A DNA stretch of 64,000 nt from Hermatobates lingyangjiaoensis (GCA_026182355.1 JAPFBL010000068.1:6079001-6143000), one strand, 5' to 3'; numbered from the stretch's first letter, positions 12,669-24,213 are shown. Notes: generated from the sequence alone by a model not told the origin. Program-made: numbers and translations.

Positions 12669-13806
12669 GTATATCTATATCTAGGTAAAGATATTACGGC
12701 TGGATTACTATTAGTCAACAATTCAGTGAACATTATTTTTGGATCAAGGGATTTGAAAAGACTAATATATAACTTCTACATAACTACTAACTTCTATAGT
12801 AGAAATCTTAACATAAACGCTATAGTGATAGATGTATGGTACTTATTAAACATGAAAAGGTCAGCTGTGTCAAATTAGTCATGGTTAAGGAAAGACGAAT
12901 TGGGACAAAGAGAGATTATTGGCCCTGCAGATACTCGGTTATTTTAGAAGTTATCTTGTTAGGAGTGATATCTGAAAATGTTCAAACAAGGATTTAATAT
13001 ATATAACATCATTTTAGAGAAACAAATTTATCTAACGCTTTCACATCATGCCGAAAGATTTTAGACACTCCTGAGGATTATAGTAAACTTCGCCAGAACA
13101 TTCGATGATCTCAGAGGTTGAATTCTTTTGAAAAAAAAAAAGGAAGGAATATTCAAGGAATCGTCAAGAATACAGGAAAGTGATTGTAGATGAGAAGTAG
13201 CAGAAGGTAGAGGATAGAAAATAAGAAAATATAGGCACTAATTATAGAAGAATAATTAAAAATGTATCGTTGATTAGTATCCAGTGTTGTGTGGCATAAA
13301 CCCCGAAAAAGACCAAACTTTGCTGATATCAAGGAATTTCATGAATGTTAACCCAGTCAAAATAATCATTTCATTTTTTTTCATAAATTCGTAGAATAAA
13401 ATCTGAATTTAATGAGTATAAAATTTTCGATTCAGAGAACAAAAGTTATTCCAGTTGTCTGAATAAATTTGATGATTATTCTGGTCTTGAAAGTTAGGAG
13501 TAAAAGAAATAATTTTTCGAGTTAAACTTAATATTATCCCTACAAAGGTTTTCAGAGATCGTTAGTTAATTCTGATGGTTTTATTCAAGTTTTTATTATT
13601 CACTCTAATTCTATTTGAGTGAAAAAACCTATCAGTGTAATAATTACCAAGACTACTCTTATTGCATAAGGCTGGAAAATCTAAAACATCAAGAATTCAG
13701 TAAATGTTTCAATTCATTAAAAAAAAAAAGAAAAAAAGGAGAAATACGTCAGTACTACTTCAGGAGATAGAGACTCAGTATTAATGGTTTCTCTTTTTAT
13801 AACAGA
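12669..13806. other. Gene-free AT-rich stretch
   Basis: Nothing recognised; purine-rich tracts occur at 13128-13145 and 13720-13740. It ends at the Helitron target T at 13806 (A on the + strand). Confidence 0.5.
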
Positions 13807-15015
13807 CTAGCAAAGTACCCGTCTTTAATGGAATCAAAAATTCTATTGTAGTTGGTATTCTAAAATATCATGCAATACTATACCAATTATAGTATTAGAC
13901 TAATACTATAATTAGAAATTATAGAATAGTGGAAAATACCATTATTACTACAGTGTTAAACAAATGCCTTTGTATGCACCACATTAACTGTCTGTCCTTC
14001 AGGTTCATGGAAGAACAAACAGTTGGAACCTCTGACTCTTGAGCAAGTAAACTACAGTTGATCATGTGGGAAAAACTTGGTCTCGCTAACTTGAATTCCT
14101 GCGTTAGATGAAGTTTCCCCTTACAACTTAGTTAACGTCATTGCGAAATAGACTCTGACGGGACTTTGTAATCGTTTTAACGGAAATAGACAGTGGCTCG
14201 GAATCAATGGTATGGGTGGTATACACACAGACTCCCCATTCGACACCCAGTCATGATGGCCGCCTCTATGGCACATCTGTGCAGAGCACAAACTCCGAGT
14301 CATGTCCCGTTGCACATTTCCCGGGGCACTTAAGTTGTGTAACATGAAATTTGTTGCTGATACTAAATCGCAGCATGATGGTGCTCCTACTTGAAGTTTT
14401 TACTAATGAGCAGGCAGTCCAAGAGCAGTCACGGAGTCAAGAAATTCAGTTAGATATTAAACTCCTTCCTCATTTCTAATCACTCTCTTTACTGACTTTT
14501 AAGTTCTATCTTCGGCTTGATATAGCGTAAGAACATGTTTGTTGATTTTTCCTGCCCGTTCATTAGTGAGGCTTGAGAATTGCTCGTTCACAAAACATTT
14601 ATTATGAATAGATAATACATCTTGAACTCTGGGAACACCTTGTCAATAAGCTCAAATAAGCAATATATTCATGTACGCAAATGAAATTAAAATCAACAAT
14701 ACCTAATTGCTACATCTGTATATTTTCAAAATAAACATGTGTGTGTAGTCAACCAAACACGGCTTAAAGCTCATAACTTCGCTTCACCGTTGAATATTCT
14801 AGCCATCCAAAGCTTAGATTTTAAGTTAGACATATAAAAATCTACAAAGTTTCAGCTTATTATGTTTTATAATGGCAATATTTTGTGGAGCAACCGAGAG
14901 ACAGAAATTATTCTAAGGGTACATGCGGCTTCTCTAAAGTATGAAACATAAAGAAAACTTGAAATGAGTCAGTTCTAAGCAATGTACAGACAGAATAATT
15001 TTTTATTTATATAGA
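13807..15015 (-). mobile_element. Helitron copy 1 (internally deleted), 1209 bp
   Basis: On the minus strand the element starts TCTATATAAATAAAAAATT (15015 down) and ends GGGTACTTTGCTAG, with host T next. That gives the Helitron hallmarks: 5' TC, 3' CTRR, inserted between A (15016) and T (13806), with no target duplication. A helicase C-terminus remnant lies inside. The copy at 51716-52918 has the same ends, order and length. Most of the Rep/helicase gene is missing in both, so these are non-autonomous derivatives with the same internal deletion. Confidence 0.88.
13960..14400 (-). pseudogene. Helitron helicase (PIF1-like) C-terminal remnant
   Basis: The minus strand carries pieces of the conserved end of Helitron helicase. 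In order these are an LxxLSAPGN/CNGTR-like region, then IPPIPLIPSHCLFPLKRLQS and PVRVYFAMTLTKL, followed after frame damage by an SRV-like motif and PEGQTVNVVHTKAF. Family helicases read PFxFKRLQFPVRLAFAMTINKSQGQ here; the residues are retained well enough to assign. In-frame stops and a shift after the TLTK motif make it non-functional. It lies within the Helitron at 13807-15015. Confidence 0.85.
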
Positions 15016-15660
15016 TTATCAAAACATTTAAAAAGATGCACAAATAAAGACACTATAGGTACGTAAATATATGTAGAGGAAGGTAAGGGTACCTACAACC
15101 AGATGATATCACACTGGTTTAATATCAAGTTTACTTTAATTGATTTTATTGAAATATTTTACAAATATTTGGTGTCTTGAGTAAAATTGTATGAGTTCGC
15201 TATATGTTGGTCTGTATGTCTACAGACGTGATTTTTGTGAGAAGTGTTTCTGAAAGAGAAGTAAAGTATGGTCAGATAGTATGAGTAACAGAGATATCTC
15301 AACTATTAGTCACTCCCTTATCTATCTCTCTTGGGGGATGATCAACTGCAAAGAAACAAGCACTAGCTCCAACACATTTCTGCTTCAACAACATAGCAAT
15401 ACACACATCTGTTTATGCACAAATCTTTGAAATAGATCAAATTATTTAACTGAATGTAAAATACATGTAGTCATATAAACGGTTTTTAAGCCATTCATTG
15501 ATGCTTGTCAAAATATTAGTACACAAGTATAAACAAATCAAATTAATATAATCTAATTTGAAATAATAAACTTTAATATTTATACATATATATCTTAATA
15601 AAAGTATCAACCTTGAAATCGAAACAGGATCAAATTTATCAGGACTTGATCAGTTTTTCA
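15016..15660. other. Gene-free stretch
   Basis: No feature was recognised between the Helitron 5' end and the inverted-repeat remnant. Confidence 0.5.
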
Positions 15661-15663
15661 GGT

Positions 15664-15858
15664 TCAAATAAAACTTTCAATGCCGAAGTTTCGGTTTTTA
15701 TTTAAAACGTTTTTCATAGGTCTACTGAGGAAATATACCTGAGCGACGGTTGGAGACCAACTTGGTAACTTGTTGGTCTCCAACCGTCGCTTCAAGAATA
15801 ATTTTAATTCGAGAATGATAGTCAATAACGGGTCTTTAATCTTAGTCTGTACAGACAC
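15664..15858 (-). mobile_element. Penelope-like remnant with 20-bp inverted repeat
   Basis: A 20-bp inverted repeat, AGCGACGGTTGGAGACCAAC at 15742-15761 and its complement at 15772-15791, surrounds a 10-base spacer. The repeat shares GAAGCGACGNTTGGAGACCA with the centre of the large palindrome at 2715-2968. On the minus strand the sequence continues as CTATGAAAAACGTTTTAAAT and AACCGAAACTTCGGCATTGA, the style of ending seen in Penelope-type and related elements. A 64-codon minus frame covers it, but I assign no protein function. Element class is inference. Confidence 0.45.
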
Positions 15859-16261
15859 ACCTCTACAGTCCTTCTGTTAAACCTGTCCAGACATACATGC
15901 TGACTCATTAATTCGAAGGCAGGTGCTAACAGAGTCACCATTATTTGAAATAAAATAAGTGTTAATGATATGGAAAATCGCGACGATAAAGGCTCGTATT
16001 AATCCTGTCCAGTTACTGCATACTGGCTCCAGGTGGAGGGGTCTGCATGGAAAGAATAATTACACGAGAGTGTTATTCAAGCATGACTCATCCGACCAAG
16101 GTGAGCCGACCTTAGCCTATCCAGTTACATCTCCTAAGCCTGTTGAAACATGCATGGTGGCTCAAGGTTAACAGCTGAGTCTACTGCAGTAATTAACCTT
16201 CTCCATTAACGCTTAGACATTTCGCGCTGTATTTTTACACATGCACACATAGTCAATGCAG
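15859..16261. other. Flank upstream of the metalloproteinase gene
   Basis: Mixed composition, somewhat richer in GC than neighbours (15960-16190), with a 70-codon frame at 15959-16171 that has no recognisable domain. It could hold regulatory sequence or a decayed repeat. Confidence 0.35.
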
Positions 16262-16367
16262 TCCAATATCCACCGGTTTCCTCATATTACTTTTAATGCT
16301 AATTTGTGCAAAGTCTGTGTAAAAGAGACAATCATGAGGGAGCAGACAGACAATATGAGATAAAAGC
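16262..16367 (+). repeat. Direct repeat unit 1 upstream of the MMP promoter
   Basis: This unit matches 16635-16737 at most positions: TCCAATATCCACC, GTTAATGCTAATTTG-like, AAAGTCTNNGTAAAAGAGAC and CAGACAGACAATATGAGATA in the same order. The start-to-start distance is about 373 bp. The duplication lies 118-590 bp upstream of the predicted start site. Confidence 0.85.
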
Positions 16368-16634
16368 AGATGTTTAGTGAGAGTGTATATTTAGATAAAC
16401 ACCATCTAGTATTTGGTAGTCAATAATAATATTTTTACAACAGTGATATGGTGTATGGAAATGATGTTGAAAAACTCAGGTGATACTGAAATTACTTCAA
16501 AATCATAAATATATCCATATTTTTTTTCTTTAAATCATTATGAACTTAACCAACTTAATTGGTTTGGTGGTTATTAGTTTAATGATAGAAACAACACACT
16601 TGCTAGTGTTTTGAACTAAATCAAGCCAAATCAT

Positions 16635-16737
16635 TCCAATATCCACCACTTTCATATTACTGTTAATGCTAATTTGAACAAAGTCTACGTAAAAGAGACA
16701 ATCATGATTGATCAGACAGACAATATGAGATAAAAGT
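16635..16737 (+). repeat. Direct repeat unit 2 upstream of the MMP promoter
   Basis: Second unit of the duplication described at 16262-16367. It ends about 115 bp before the initiator and is followed by a short GTATGCAT-type run. Confidence 0.85.
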
Positions 16738-16851
16738 ATGCATGTATGTATGTGAGTGAAACATTAGGAGAGTGCTGGAACATTAGCTACTGAGCAGTTC
16801 AAGGTCACACGACTGAACGAGTGGAAATTAATAATCTACATTATACTCTGC

Positions 16852-16886
16852 TCAGTCTTGAATACTACGTTGTAGGAGAAGGACAT
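16852..16886 (+). promoter_or_regulatory. Inr + DPE core promoter (TATA-less)
   Basis: TCAGTC at 16852-16857 is the arthropod initiator, with A+1 at 16854. GGACAT at 16881-16886 fits the DPE consensus RGWYVT at exactly +28 to +33. No TATA box is present at -31 to -24. The DPE overlaps the start codon (ATG at 16885), which predicts a 5' leader of about 31 nt. The spacing match and the signal peptide immediately downstream support it together. Confidence 0.7.
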
Positions 16887-17077
16887 GATATTCTACATTT
16901 TGTTAGTCTCTATGTCAGTCATTCACTTATGCAGAGGAGTAGACTACATCGAGTACTTGAAAACTTATGGATATTTGGATAATGCAAGTAAAGAAGAAGG
17001 TGTTGCTTCAATATATAGCGAAAGTGTTGTTAAAAATGCCATTCGTTTATTTCAAAATAATTTCAATATTGATAGTA
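16885..17077 (+). CDS. Matrix metalloproteinase, first coding exon (signal peptide + propeptide start)
   Basis: Matrix metalloproteinases are secreted or membrane-bound zinc proteases kept latent by a propeptide. The ATG at 16885 opens a signal peptide (residues 1-18, MIFYILLVSMSVIHLCRG). Then comes the start of the peptidoglycan-binding-like prodomain: YIEYLKTYGYLD (family pattern YLxxFGYL), a short spacer, and VVKNAIRLFQNNFNID. The last matches AIxxFQxxxxLxxTG, the third prodomain helix. The cysteine switch and catalytic HExxH domain are not in this exon. The frame would run to a stop at 17095-17097. Alignment to the usual VTG after FQ suggests splicing at GT 17078 (GTGGGG), with GT 17075 as the alternative. 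Neither donor is strong, so the 3' end is uncertain. No downstream exon was found. Which MMP paralogue it is cannot be told. Confidence 0.75.
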
Positions 17078-19290
17078 GTGGGGATAGGAGGGATTAAATG
17101 AATTTAACATTTAATTCATCTCCTTGATATTTGTATGATGACAATCAAATAACATTCTCTTTTTAAAATGAAATATCGATAAAATAATTACATTTAAATT
17201 ATTGTATTCAATACTAAAAAACTGTATTGAACAACTTAATTATCTAATTCTTTTTGTTTGAGAGTTTATAAGGCATTGAACTATTTTTCTTCAGACCATT
17301 AATACTTAACTTGTTCCTTTCCGAAATCCTCCTGTCTAACAAACTCTTCCATAAATAAACCTTCAGACTATTTTAAGCTAAAAAAGCGATGTCGTCGAGT
17401 TTCAAAACTTTAAATCATCTCTTTTATTTATTACTCCTTCTTTTAACTTTGCAAAAATGATATTCATTCAATCTCACTTGTGTTATTGTTAATCATTATT
17501 CTTTGCATAATGGATATTTTATTGTATATTATTCATATTGCCAGTATAAAAGTGTTCTAGAATAAGGTTTAGCCGCAGTCTAATAAGTAAGGAAGATACC
17601 AATAATGCAAGGTGTCATAAGAATTAAATTTTATTGTCATATGGTCTAATATTCGTAAATAATTCAACGTATTGTAGGAGGGTGACGTGACTAGGTGGTT
17701 ACCATAGGATGTTAACGACACCGATGATAACTGCAATTCGAAATAAGAGTAGGGGACTGAGTTAGTAGGGTATTTTTTCCCTGCTGAATGTTATTATCCT
17801 CATAAACATTCAATTACATCCCGGTTGAAATGGTACTAAATGCCCATGTTAGTCGAATAAATTTAGCCCTCATAAATTTAGTTATTGGACATCGTTTGCA
17901 TGATATAACTTTCCGTTGGTGAACAAAAACCACAGTCAATTTTCTTTTTAATAAATGCAATATCTGTCTGACCTGAGCCAAATTTACAATGATTGTTTTT
18001 TGTTGATGGGATGGTATACTTAAAGAAAAAAGTCATTAAGATATGTTCGATTAAAACTAATTAAAACATGGTCGTTACTTTGTAAACTGTATATGTTGAG
18101 CGAATAATTGCATTGTATTGGCTATAAAATCCAATAGCATCGATAAATTTCAGAGCTTTCGACGAACGAAGCAATAATTTAAAATAAGAAAACTTTGTAC
18201 CAAAGTTTTGCTGTTGACCTTAAACTTTCTGGTATGACATAGACTGCCTGAGGCAGGGCTTGTTTTGAGATCCTCTCTCTACTTTATTTTTTTCCTAAAT
18301 AAATTTACCTCGATCAAGTTGTGATGATGTTTTTCGACAATCGTTAAATATTTTTCTAAATCTTTTGAAATATCATGGATTTATGCATGCTTGGTATGCA
18401 CCGTGTACGAGGAAGAAGAGTATCGGCAGAGAACTGGTTTTCGCCATGTAGATAACTATACGAGTATCTTCGATTCAGTGTCAACATACCACATTGTCTG
18501 TATGTCTATAAGTTTATAATAAAATGTATTCGTCAATTTGATTATAAATTTCGGTAATCCCTATGACAGGGAAGCACATCAAAATAACATAATTCTTGAC
18601 TAATATCAAATTAACATAACATCAAAACTAACATTGTGAGGGGGTCACGAAGGTTCCCATTTTTTGAGTTTGCCATTGTGGTTGATCTGTAAGTATTACA
18701 AAGGAAGTTAAATTAAATCTTTTGAAAGATTTAAAATTTTGTTAATTAATGTTTTGATGATAATTATTAAATAAAAACTGACTTCATGCACAAATACAAT
18801 TTAATACCTTAAGTTCAGTTCAGTACTTGAACTTTGGTTAGTCTTTGCTTTAACTTATTTCGTGAATCATTTTAGGTAAAATTATATTGTCTTTCTTCTT
18901 ATTTCATTCAGTTCTTCATTTTTAATATTATTTTAAGAATTTCTAAAGGAGCCTTGGAGCTGGCGAGAGGCCAGAGTGTTATGTCATGTTGAGAGGCCCA
19001 AACAAACTCAAACCTTTATATTTCTTATTGGAATAACCCTTATACTGAATTGTTGTAATAATTCACACATTTTTATTCATTCCATATTTATAGCATTAAA
19101 TAATTTTATTCCACATTGTTATAATTAAAGTGAATATTAATTCATTAATTACATTTCAACAATTGTTTAATATCCTATGAAAAGAATTTTATCAGAGACC
19201 CATTTCAAAAATTCGAAATTAATTATTTCACCAAAGTTAATTTCCAAATCTTATAAAACAAGAATTTATTGTCTTTTAATTTTAAAATGT
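17078..19290. other. Probable first intron of the MMP gene
   Basis: AT-rich with no clear second exon. An open stretch at 18383-18510 on the + strand (VYEEEEYRQRTGFRHVDNYT) lacks the cysteine-switch PRCGxxD and is not recognised. The next MMP exon may lie further away or have been missed. Confidence 0.35.
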
Positions 19291-19291
19291 A

Positions 19292-20700
19292 GGGAGGCTG
19301 TGCCTCCCCTGTCATCATGAGAGGAAAAAGAAACGAAATAATAAAATAACACAAGTATTAATATTTGTCCTATGGTCTATGATTTTGGTGTGGTTATTAA
19401 TATATTTTAACCATTTTTATAGTAAAAACGTAGAAAATTCTGTATTTTTTGCTTAAATAAATGGAGTTTTCTTCGGAGACGAGAGGTGAGGGAGACATGA
19501 AGAGACTGAGCCTCCCTCCAAATTGCGTAATCAGTCACTGGATTGAGCGCGTGCAAATGTCACGTGCTTCTTCCTATTTCTGTGTTTGTTTCCAATATGT
19601 TGGTTGATGACATTTTCACTTAATAAGAGTATACGTCTTCTTTTCCATGGTGTTCGGTAATGTATATTACGAATGTATGTTATACTTACATGTTATTGAT
19701 ATGACATAAATCAAGGGAAGTGTATTTAGGGGAGACACTAAATACACTAATCTATATTATATATTATTAGATAGGTAGTAGATGGTGCCGTGCCTCACCT
19801 GACAGTCTTGGAAAGGAAAAAAACAAAATAATGTAAAATGAGTAAAATAGTTAAGAATAAATAGTTAAAATGAGTTAGGTTATGTTAGGTTAGGTTGCAG
19901 TGGCAGTTCCACAAGGGAACACACGTAGACCGAGCATTGGCCCTTTGTGATACTACAGAATGAAGATTGATTCTACAGTGGGAGTCCTAAATTTTGCCTA
20001 ACTCAAGTGTATTTAGAGTAGGGATCTTTAACGAGTACCTGACATCGTACAGGCTCGGGACCGACGGTTTAACGTCCTTCTCCAAGGGACGACGCGCTCA
20101 GATTTATTCACCTCCCGTGTGAATAAATCGAGGGCCAGGTGAGGATCGAACCCCGGTCCTATCAGTTCAGAGGCGAGCACGTAACCCCCGAGCTAGCCTG
20201 GCCCCCTAAACTGAGTTAAATGGTTATATTTATCCAGTGAATTGCGCTGTTAAGATATTTTTCAGTTAACTTCACCAGTTTCACCGCTCTTATTTAAAAG
20301 TGCTAGATTTTCACATTTACTGCTCAGCTACTTAAAGGAAATGTGTGGTGAGGCTGCCACCTGCTGTACCTCTCGATAGATTGCGCAGTGACGGTTAACT
20401 GTGATGGCATGCTCTGCAGTGATACCGTATCTGTCTCTCTGTATATCGCTATTACAATGTTTAAACACTTTTCCTATATTACTAAATCTCCAATGTACAA
20501 TGTCTTTTTATTAGCAATAGTATCTGTGCTTGTACTTCCTTATGCAGAGCAATCATAAAACTTCTACAAACAATCACTAAGTGAGGCACGCAGTTCTCCT
20601 GCCTATGACTACAGGCTTTAAATCTGACTGTGATGAAGTCAGTGCCTCACCTGCCGTGAACCTCACCGCAGTCACTGCGGTAAGAGGGTTAAGTACGATG
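19292..20700. mobile_element. Cluster of hAT-like MITE pieces (GAGGCTGTGCCTC family)
   Basis: Related motifs recur: GGGAGGCTGTGCCTCCCCTG at 19293, its inverted relative before GCGTAATCAGTCACTG at 19505-19543, GTGCCGTGCCTCACCTGACA at 19787, GGTGAGGCTGCCACCTGC with TTGCGCAGTGAC at 20347-20393, and CAGTGCCTCACCTGCCGTG at 20640. These look like termini of two or three related non-autonomous elements. The SINE at 19874-20206 is nested in the second. Boundaries are approximate. Confidence 0.45.
19874..20206 (-). mobile_element. tRNA-derived SINE, minus copy
   Basis: On the minus strand: a tRNA-like head with GCCAGGCTAGCTCGG (A box region) and GGGGTTCGATCCTCACCTGG (B box and 3' acceptor half). A SINE body (AATAAATCTGAGCGCGTCGT, AGTACTCGTTAAAGATCCCT-like) follows. 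The tail ends GGCAGTGGCAACC-like sequence and TTAGG-type repeats (+ strand TTAGGTTATGTTAGGTTAGG). A possible short target duplication TGAGTTA flanks it. It is closely similar to 46820-47148 and sits inside a hAT-like element. Confidence 0.88.
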
Positions 20701-20759
20701 CTCTATTCTATTGGTATTGCAATATCCTTTATTCTACTTTTAATTAATATTATTATGCA

Positions 20760-21070
20760 ATTATTATAATTATATATTATATATTATTAATTATGTATTA
20801 TTATAATTATTACAATTATAAAGTTATTATAATTGTAACTTTAACACTGTGCAAATAAACTATAAAACAAACGGTTTTAATAATGAACTAATATATTTGT
20901 TAATTATATAATAATCTTATGTAATATATAATATTATATATTAATTAATTAATATAATATAAATTATAAAGTAATATAATATTACGGCTTATTTACGACT
21001 GATACTGGTTTTTTATGATAGTTTAAAATAAATATGATATATATGATAATATATGATATATATGATAATA
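20760..21070. repeat. Very AT-rich low-complexity block
   Basis: Runs of TATTATAATTA and ATATATGATAATATATGATA (the latter in tandem at 21036-21070). No coding. Confidence 0.7.
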
Positions 21071-21436
21071 AAAAACATTCCATCCTCCTTTGTTCTAAGT
21101 TTGGTCAACATTGGTCAACAACTTGACAATTTCATAAAAAGTTTAACTGCTTATAAAAACGTTACGTTTATTTCTGTATTGTTATCGTCAAATGAGGAAG
21201 AAACCGTTACATAAACAAGAAGGAATTAACTGTGCTCAAGAGGTCTACTCAGTATGGGTAGATCTAATAACGGCAAATAAAATTTTTAATTTCAGAATAT
21301 ATATTCAGTATTTTTCATTTTAAGTCTTATTAAAGGATTATAGTTTTTGAAATTAATTATTTCAAATTATTTTCCATTTTAATTTTAAACGTTTTTAATT
21401 CTAATGTTGTGCATTCAGTTATTTGTGGTATTTACT

Positions 21437-21772
21437 CATTGTAGGGTAAAAATCTAATGAAATGGTCTCTATATATAAAAATGTACCTGCCTTTTAATAA
21501 GAAACAGATGTACCCTATACCCCCACCCATGTCCATTCCATTACCAGTCAGTCTTATTCAGAGGCACTCATCCTTAGGTTCGTACTTTCTACCTTATTTT
21601 ATTTTATATTAATTTTTGTACTTATTTACTTTGTACTATGGATAACTCTCTGGTGTCATTGTATTTTTTAGTTAATGCCTGAGGAAGAACACTACGTGTT
21701 CGAAACGCGTTGTTTATATCATTAAAATTTTTATATGTGGAGACCATTTCATTAGATTTTTACCCTACAATG
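21437..21772. mobile_element. TIR element with hammerhead-like motif, copy 2 (best preserved)
   Basis: 336 bp. About 46-bp terminal inverted repeats lie at 21437-21482 and 21727-21772, with the outer 33 bases perfect, beginning CATTGTAGGGTAAAAATCTA. At 21679-21706 is CTGAGGA, a GAACAC-TAC-GTGTTC hairpin, then GAAAC: the order and spacing of a hammerhead core (CUGANGA, stem II, GAAA). It is followed by about 30 nt and the right TIR. No protein is encoded. The layout is shared with 4928-5314 and 26487-26680. Confidence 0.8.
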
Positions 21773-23364
21773 TTTAAACCTTTTATAAGCATCTGATTTA
21801 ACGTGAAGTTATTGACAATTAAATTAATCTTTTTCTGGTGCTCATTATTAGGAATTAAGTGATGATAAATTGAATTCACAAATATGGGATAAGTCGGTAT
21901 AGTAATTCATCTGCTTGATATTTACAACATTTAATTATGGATACTGAAACATGTAATACATTGAATTTATTCTTTGACGCAAAGGAGTGTATACCAGAGC
22001 GGGCTCGGCTGGTCGTGCCCCGGCCACAAAGGCCTGGATTCCATTCTCTTTACTCTTGGATATTTGTTTTTGCTTGTTGTTCCTAACATTAGATGACTTT
22101 AATAACCATGGCCCTTTATACACTTATTGCAAAAAAGAAATGCAATAAAACAAAATAGGGATATGCACAATATACTAAATTAATATTTTTATAGCATTAT
22201 TTATATTAAATAAATATTCCCTTATAAACTAATAGCCTCCTCCAACAAAAAAAAAAAAATGTTCATCTGCAGGTGATTAAAAGGGATATTATTTGTGTAC
22301 TCTTTTCTGAGGAAAGAATTGTCCATTTTTTATTCTCATTACAATGGAACGTAGTTTTTCAAAGAGCTTTCCAAAATTGTTTTAATACTTGTTTTATTCT
22401 TTAGCTATATTATTCAATTGAGGTATCCAAAATAAAGTTTTATATACAATTTTTTTTTTAAAAAATCGGCTTTTTATTTCAGAAACACATTTAAAACAGT
22501 TACTTTTATGAATAACTGACCGAGTAAAAATTGAGGTAGAAAAATGTATGCAAAATGACTCTTAATGTTCCAACAAAGTTTATGCTTTTTGTTATTGATC
22601 TATTAAATTGTCTTCGTTACTTCATACAGTCCGTTATCATAGATGAAGATCCATGGGCTTAAAAAAATCCTAGTCTGAAAATTACTGAACTGCATACCTT
22701 GGAATATTAAATTAACATAGAAGCAAATAATTATCTCACATATTACCAAAGCAATTTATATGATTCATAGAATTCAGGTAATTAAAGTATAAATAATACC
22801 AATTAAAGAAAATAATGTTTTCTTATAAGAGAATTTCATGGTGAATATCTGGGGGAAGTAGTACTTACGCATGTGAGAGGGCGCTGCAGTCAAACAAGAG
22901 TAATAATACTTCTGTTTGTTATAGTTTGACCAAGTTGTTCTGGTCATTACCACAATTACTTTTTATTTATGCTACCTAAATTATACTGATCATTGCTTTA
23001 ATTATTTAATAACTCGAAACATGTTCACTTTGGTAAATTTATTTAACACCAAAAGATTAAAATAATTAAATAAAGAAAAATGAAAATTTTGTAAGTCCAT
23101 AAATAGAAGTCAAGTTTTAATTTTTATATACGTATAAACGTATAGATACCGTGTTTTTGAGAATGTTCAATATATGTAGGGTTTTTAAAGATACATACTT
23201 CAGTTCATGTTATCTGGCCGTAGGGATAACATTTAGTCTACCTTGAGCAAAGTGCCGTATTCAAGGGTGGCTTGCTCAATGATTCACTTTATTTACACCT
23301 TATATCTAACCATAACAAATGAATGTAATTATTATGTTATAGTTTTAAGTTTTATATGATGTAC
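21773..23364. other. Gene-free stretch between two TIR elements
   Basis: AT-rich. A small GC-richer patch (21990-22040) has only a short minus frame (21935-22123) and no domain I recognise. Confidence 0.45.
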
Positions 23365-23890
23365 CACCGTATTTGACGGCATATAGGACGCACGGGCATG
23401 TAAGACGCACCTTTTATTTTGGCAGGTCAGATTCAAGAAAAAAAAAATTTTAGTGTATTTAAGCATGTATTGTTGAAAATAGTCTAGCAAACATACACAA
23501 GCAGAAACATAGCTGCATAAAAGCAATTTAGCAGTAAATTACATGGCGTGGAGGTGAGTGAAATGAGGTAGATAGGGTTTGATGTCTGATGAAGTGCGCT
23601 GACCACTCCGTTTGATATTTGATAAGGTCGCTTTGTTGGTATTATTTTTCGTTTGACTATCATGTTAATCTGTTCGGATATTCTACTGTATTATTGTTCA
23701 TATTTTTTTTGCTAATATACAGCAGAATGTGGGAAGTACATAATGTGGCTCTTACATTGAATAGTTTGGTGACCCCTGGCTTAGGCCTACGTGAGGTCTC
23801 GAACTTTACCTACGCCATGTAAGACGCAGAGCGATTTTTTGAGCCAAAATTTTGAAAACAAATGCGTCCTTTATACTGTCAAATACGGTG
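23365..23890. mobile_element. TIR DNA transposon remnant (CACCGTATTTGAC ends), 526 bp
   Basis: The left end CACCGTATTTGACGGCATAT with AGGACGCA is inversely repeated at the right end (AATGCGTCCTTTATACTGTC, AAATACGGTG). GTAAGACGCA repeats occur subterminally at both sides (23400 and 23820). It is non-coding. The superfamily is not assigned. It lies about 320 bp beyond the receptor stop codon, so it may be within or next to that gene's 3' UTR. Confidence 0.75.
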
Positions 23891-24213
23891 TTTTGATTTT
23901 AAGATGTATGATGAATAACATTCTTGCATACGTACATATTTTTTAAAACATATTCATTTTGTTTGATTCTCAACGAAAAAGAAAAAAAAAATCTGTTTTG
24001 GGAAAAAACAAACTGAATTGATAACAAAACTTGAGTTTTTTTTTGTTAATCAGGTAATCTATTTCATATTTAGTTGAAATAAGTCAGAATATTTCAGTTT
24101 AGATGGAATTTCAAATTAGAAAGAGTTTCCCTTTTAAATGTTATTAAATCTAAATGAGATAATTTTTCTTCATTTTAATAAATTGTTTAACCTTTCCTCC
24201 ACAAGTTTGAGCC
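23891..24213 (-). other. Probable 3' UTR of the neuropeptide receptor
   Basis: On the minus strand this follows the stop codon directly. The variant poly(A) signal ATTAAA occurs at 24179-24174, about 35 nt after the stop. I see no canonical AATAAA close by. The true end is unknown. Confidence 0.35.

Noticed and set aside
18383..18510. Second MMP exon
   Set aside because: The frame is open for about 43 codons, but it has no PRCGxxD cysteine switch and no clear splice sites.
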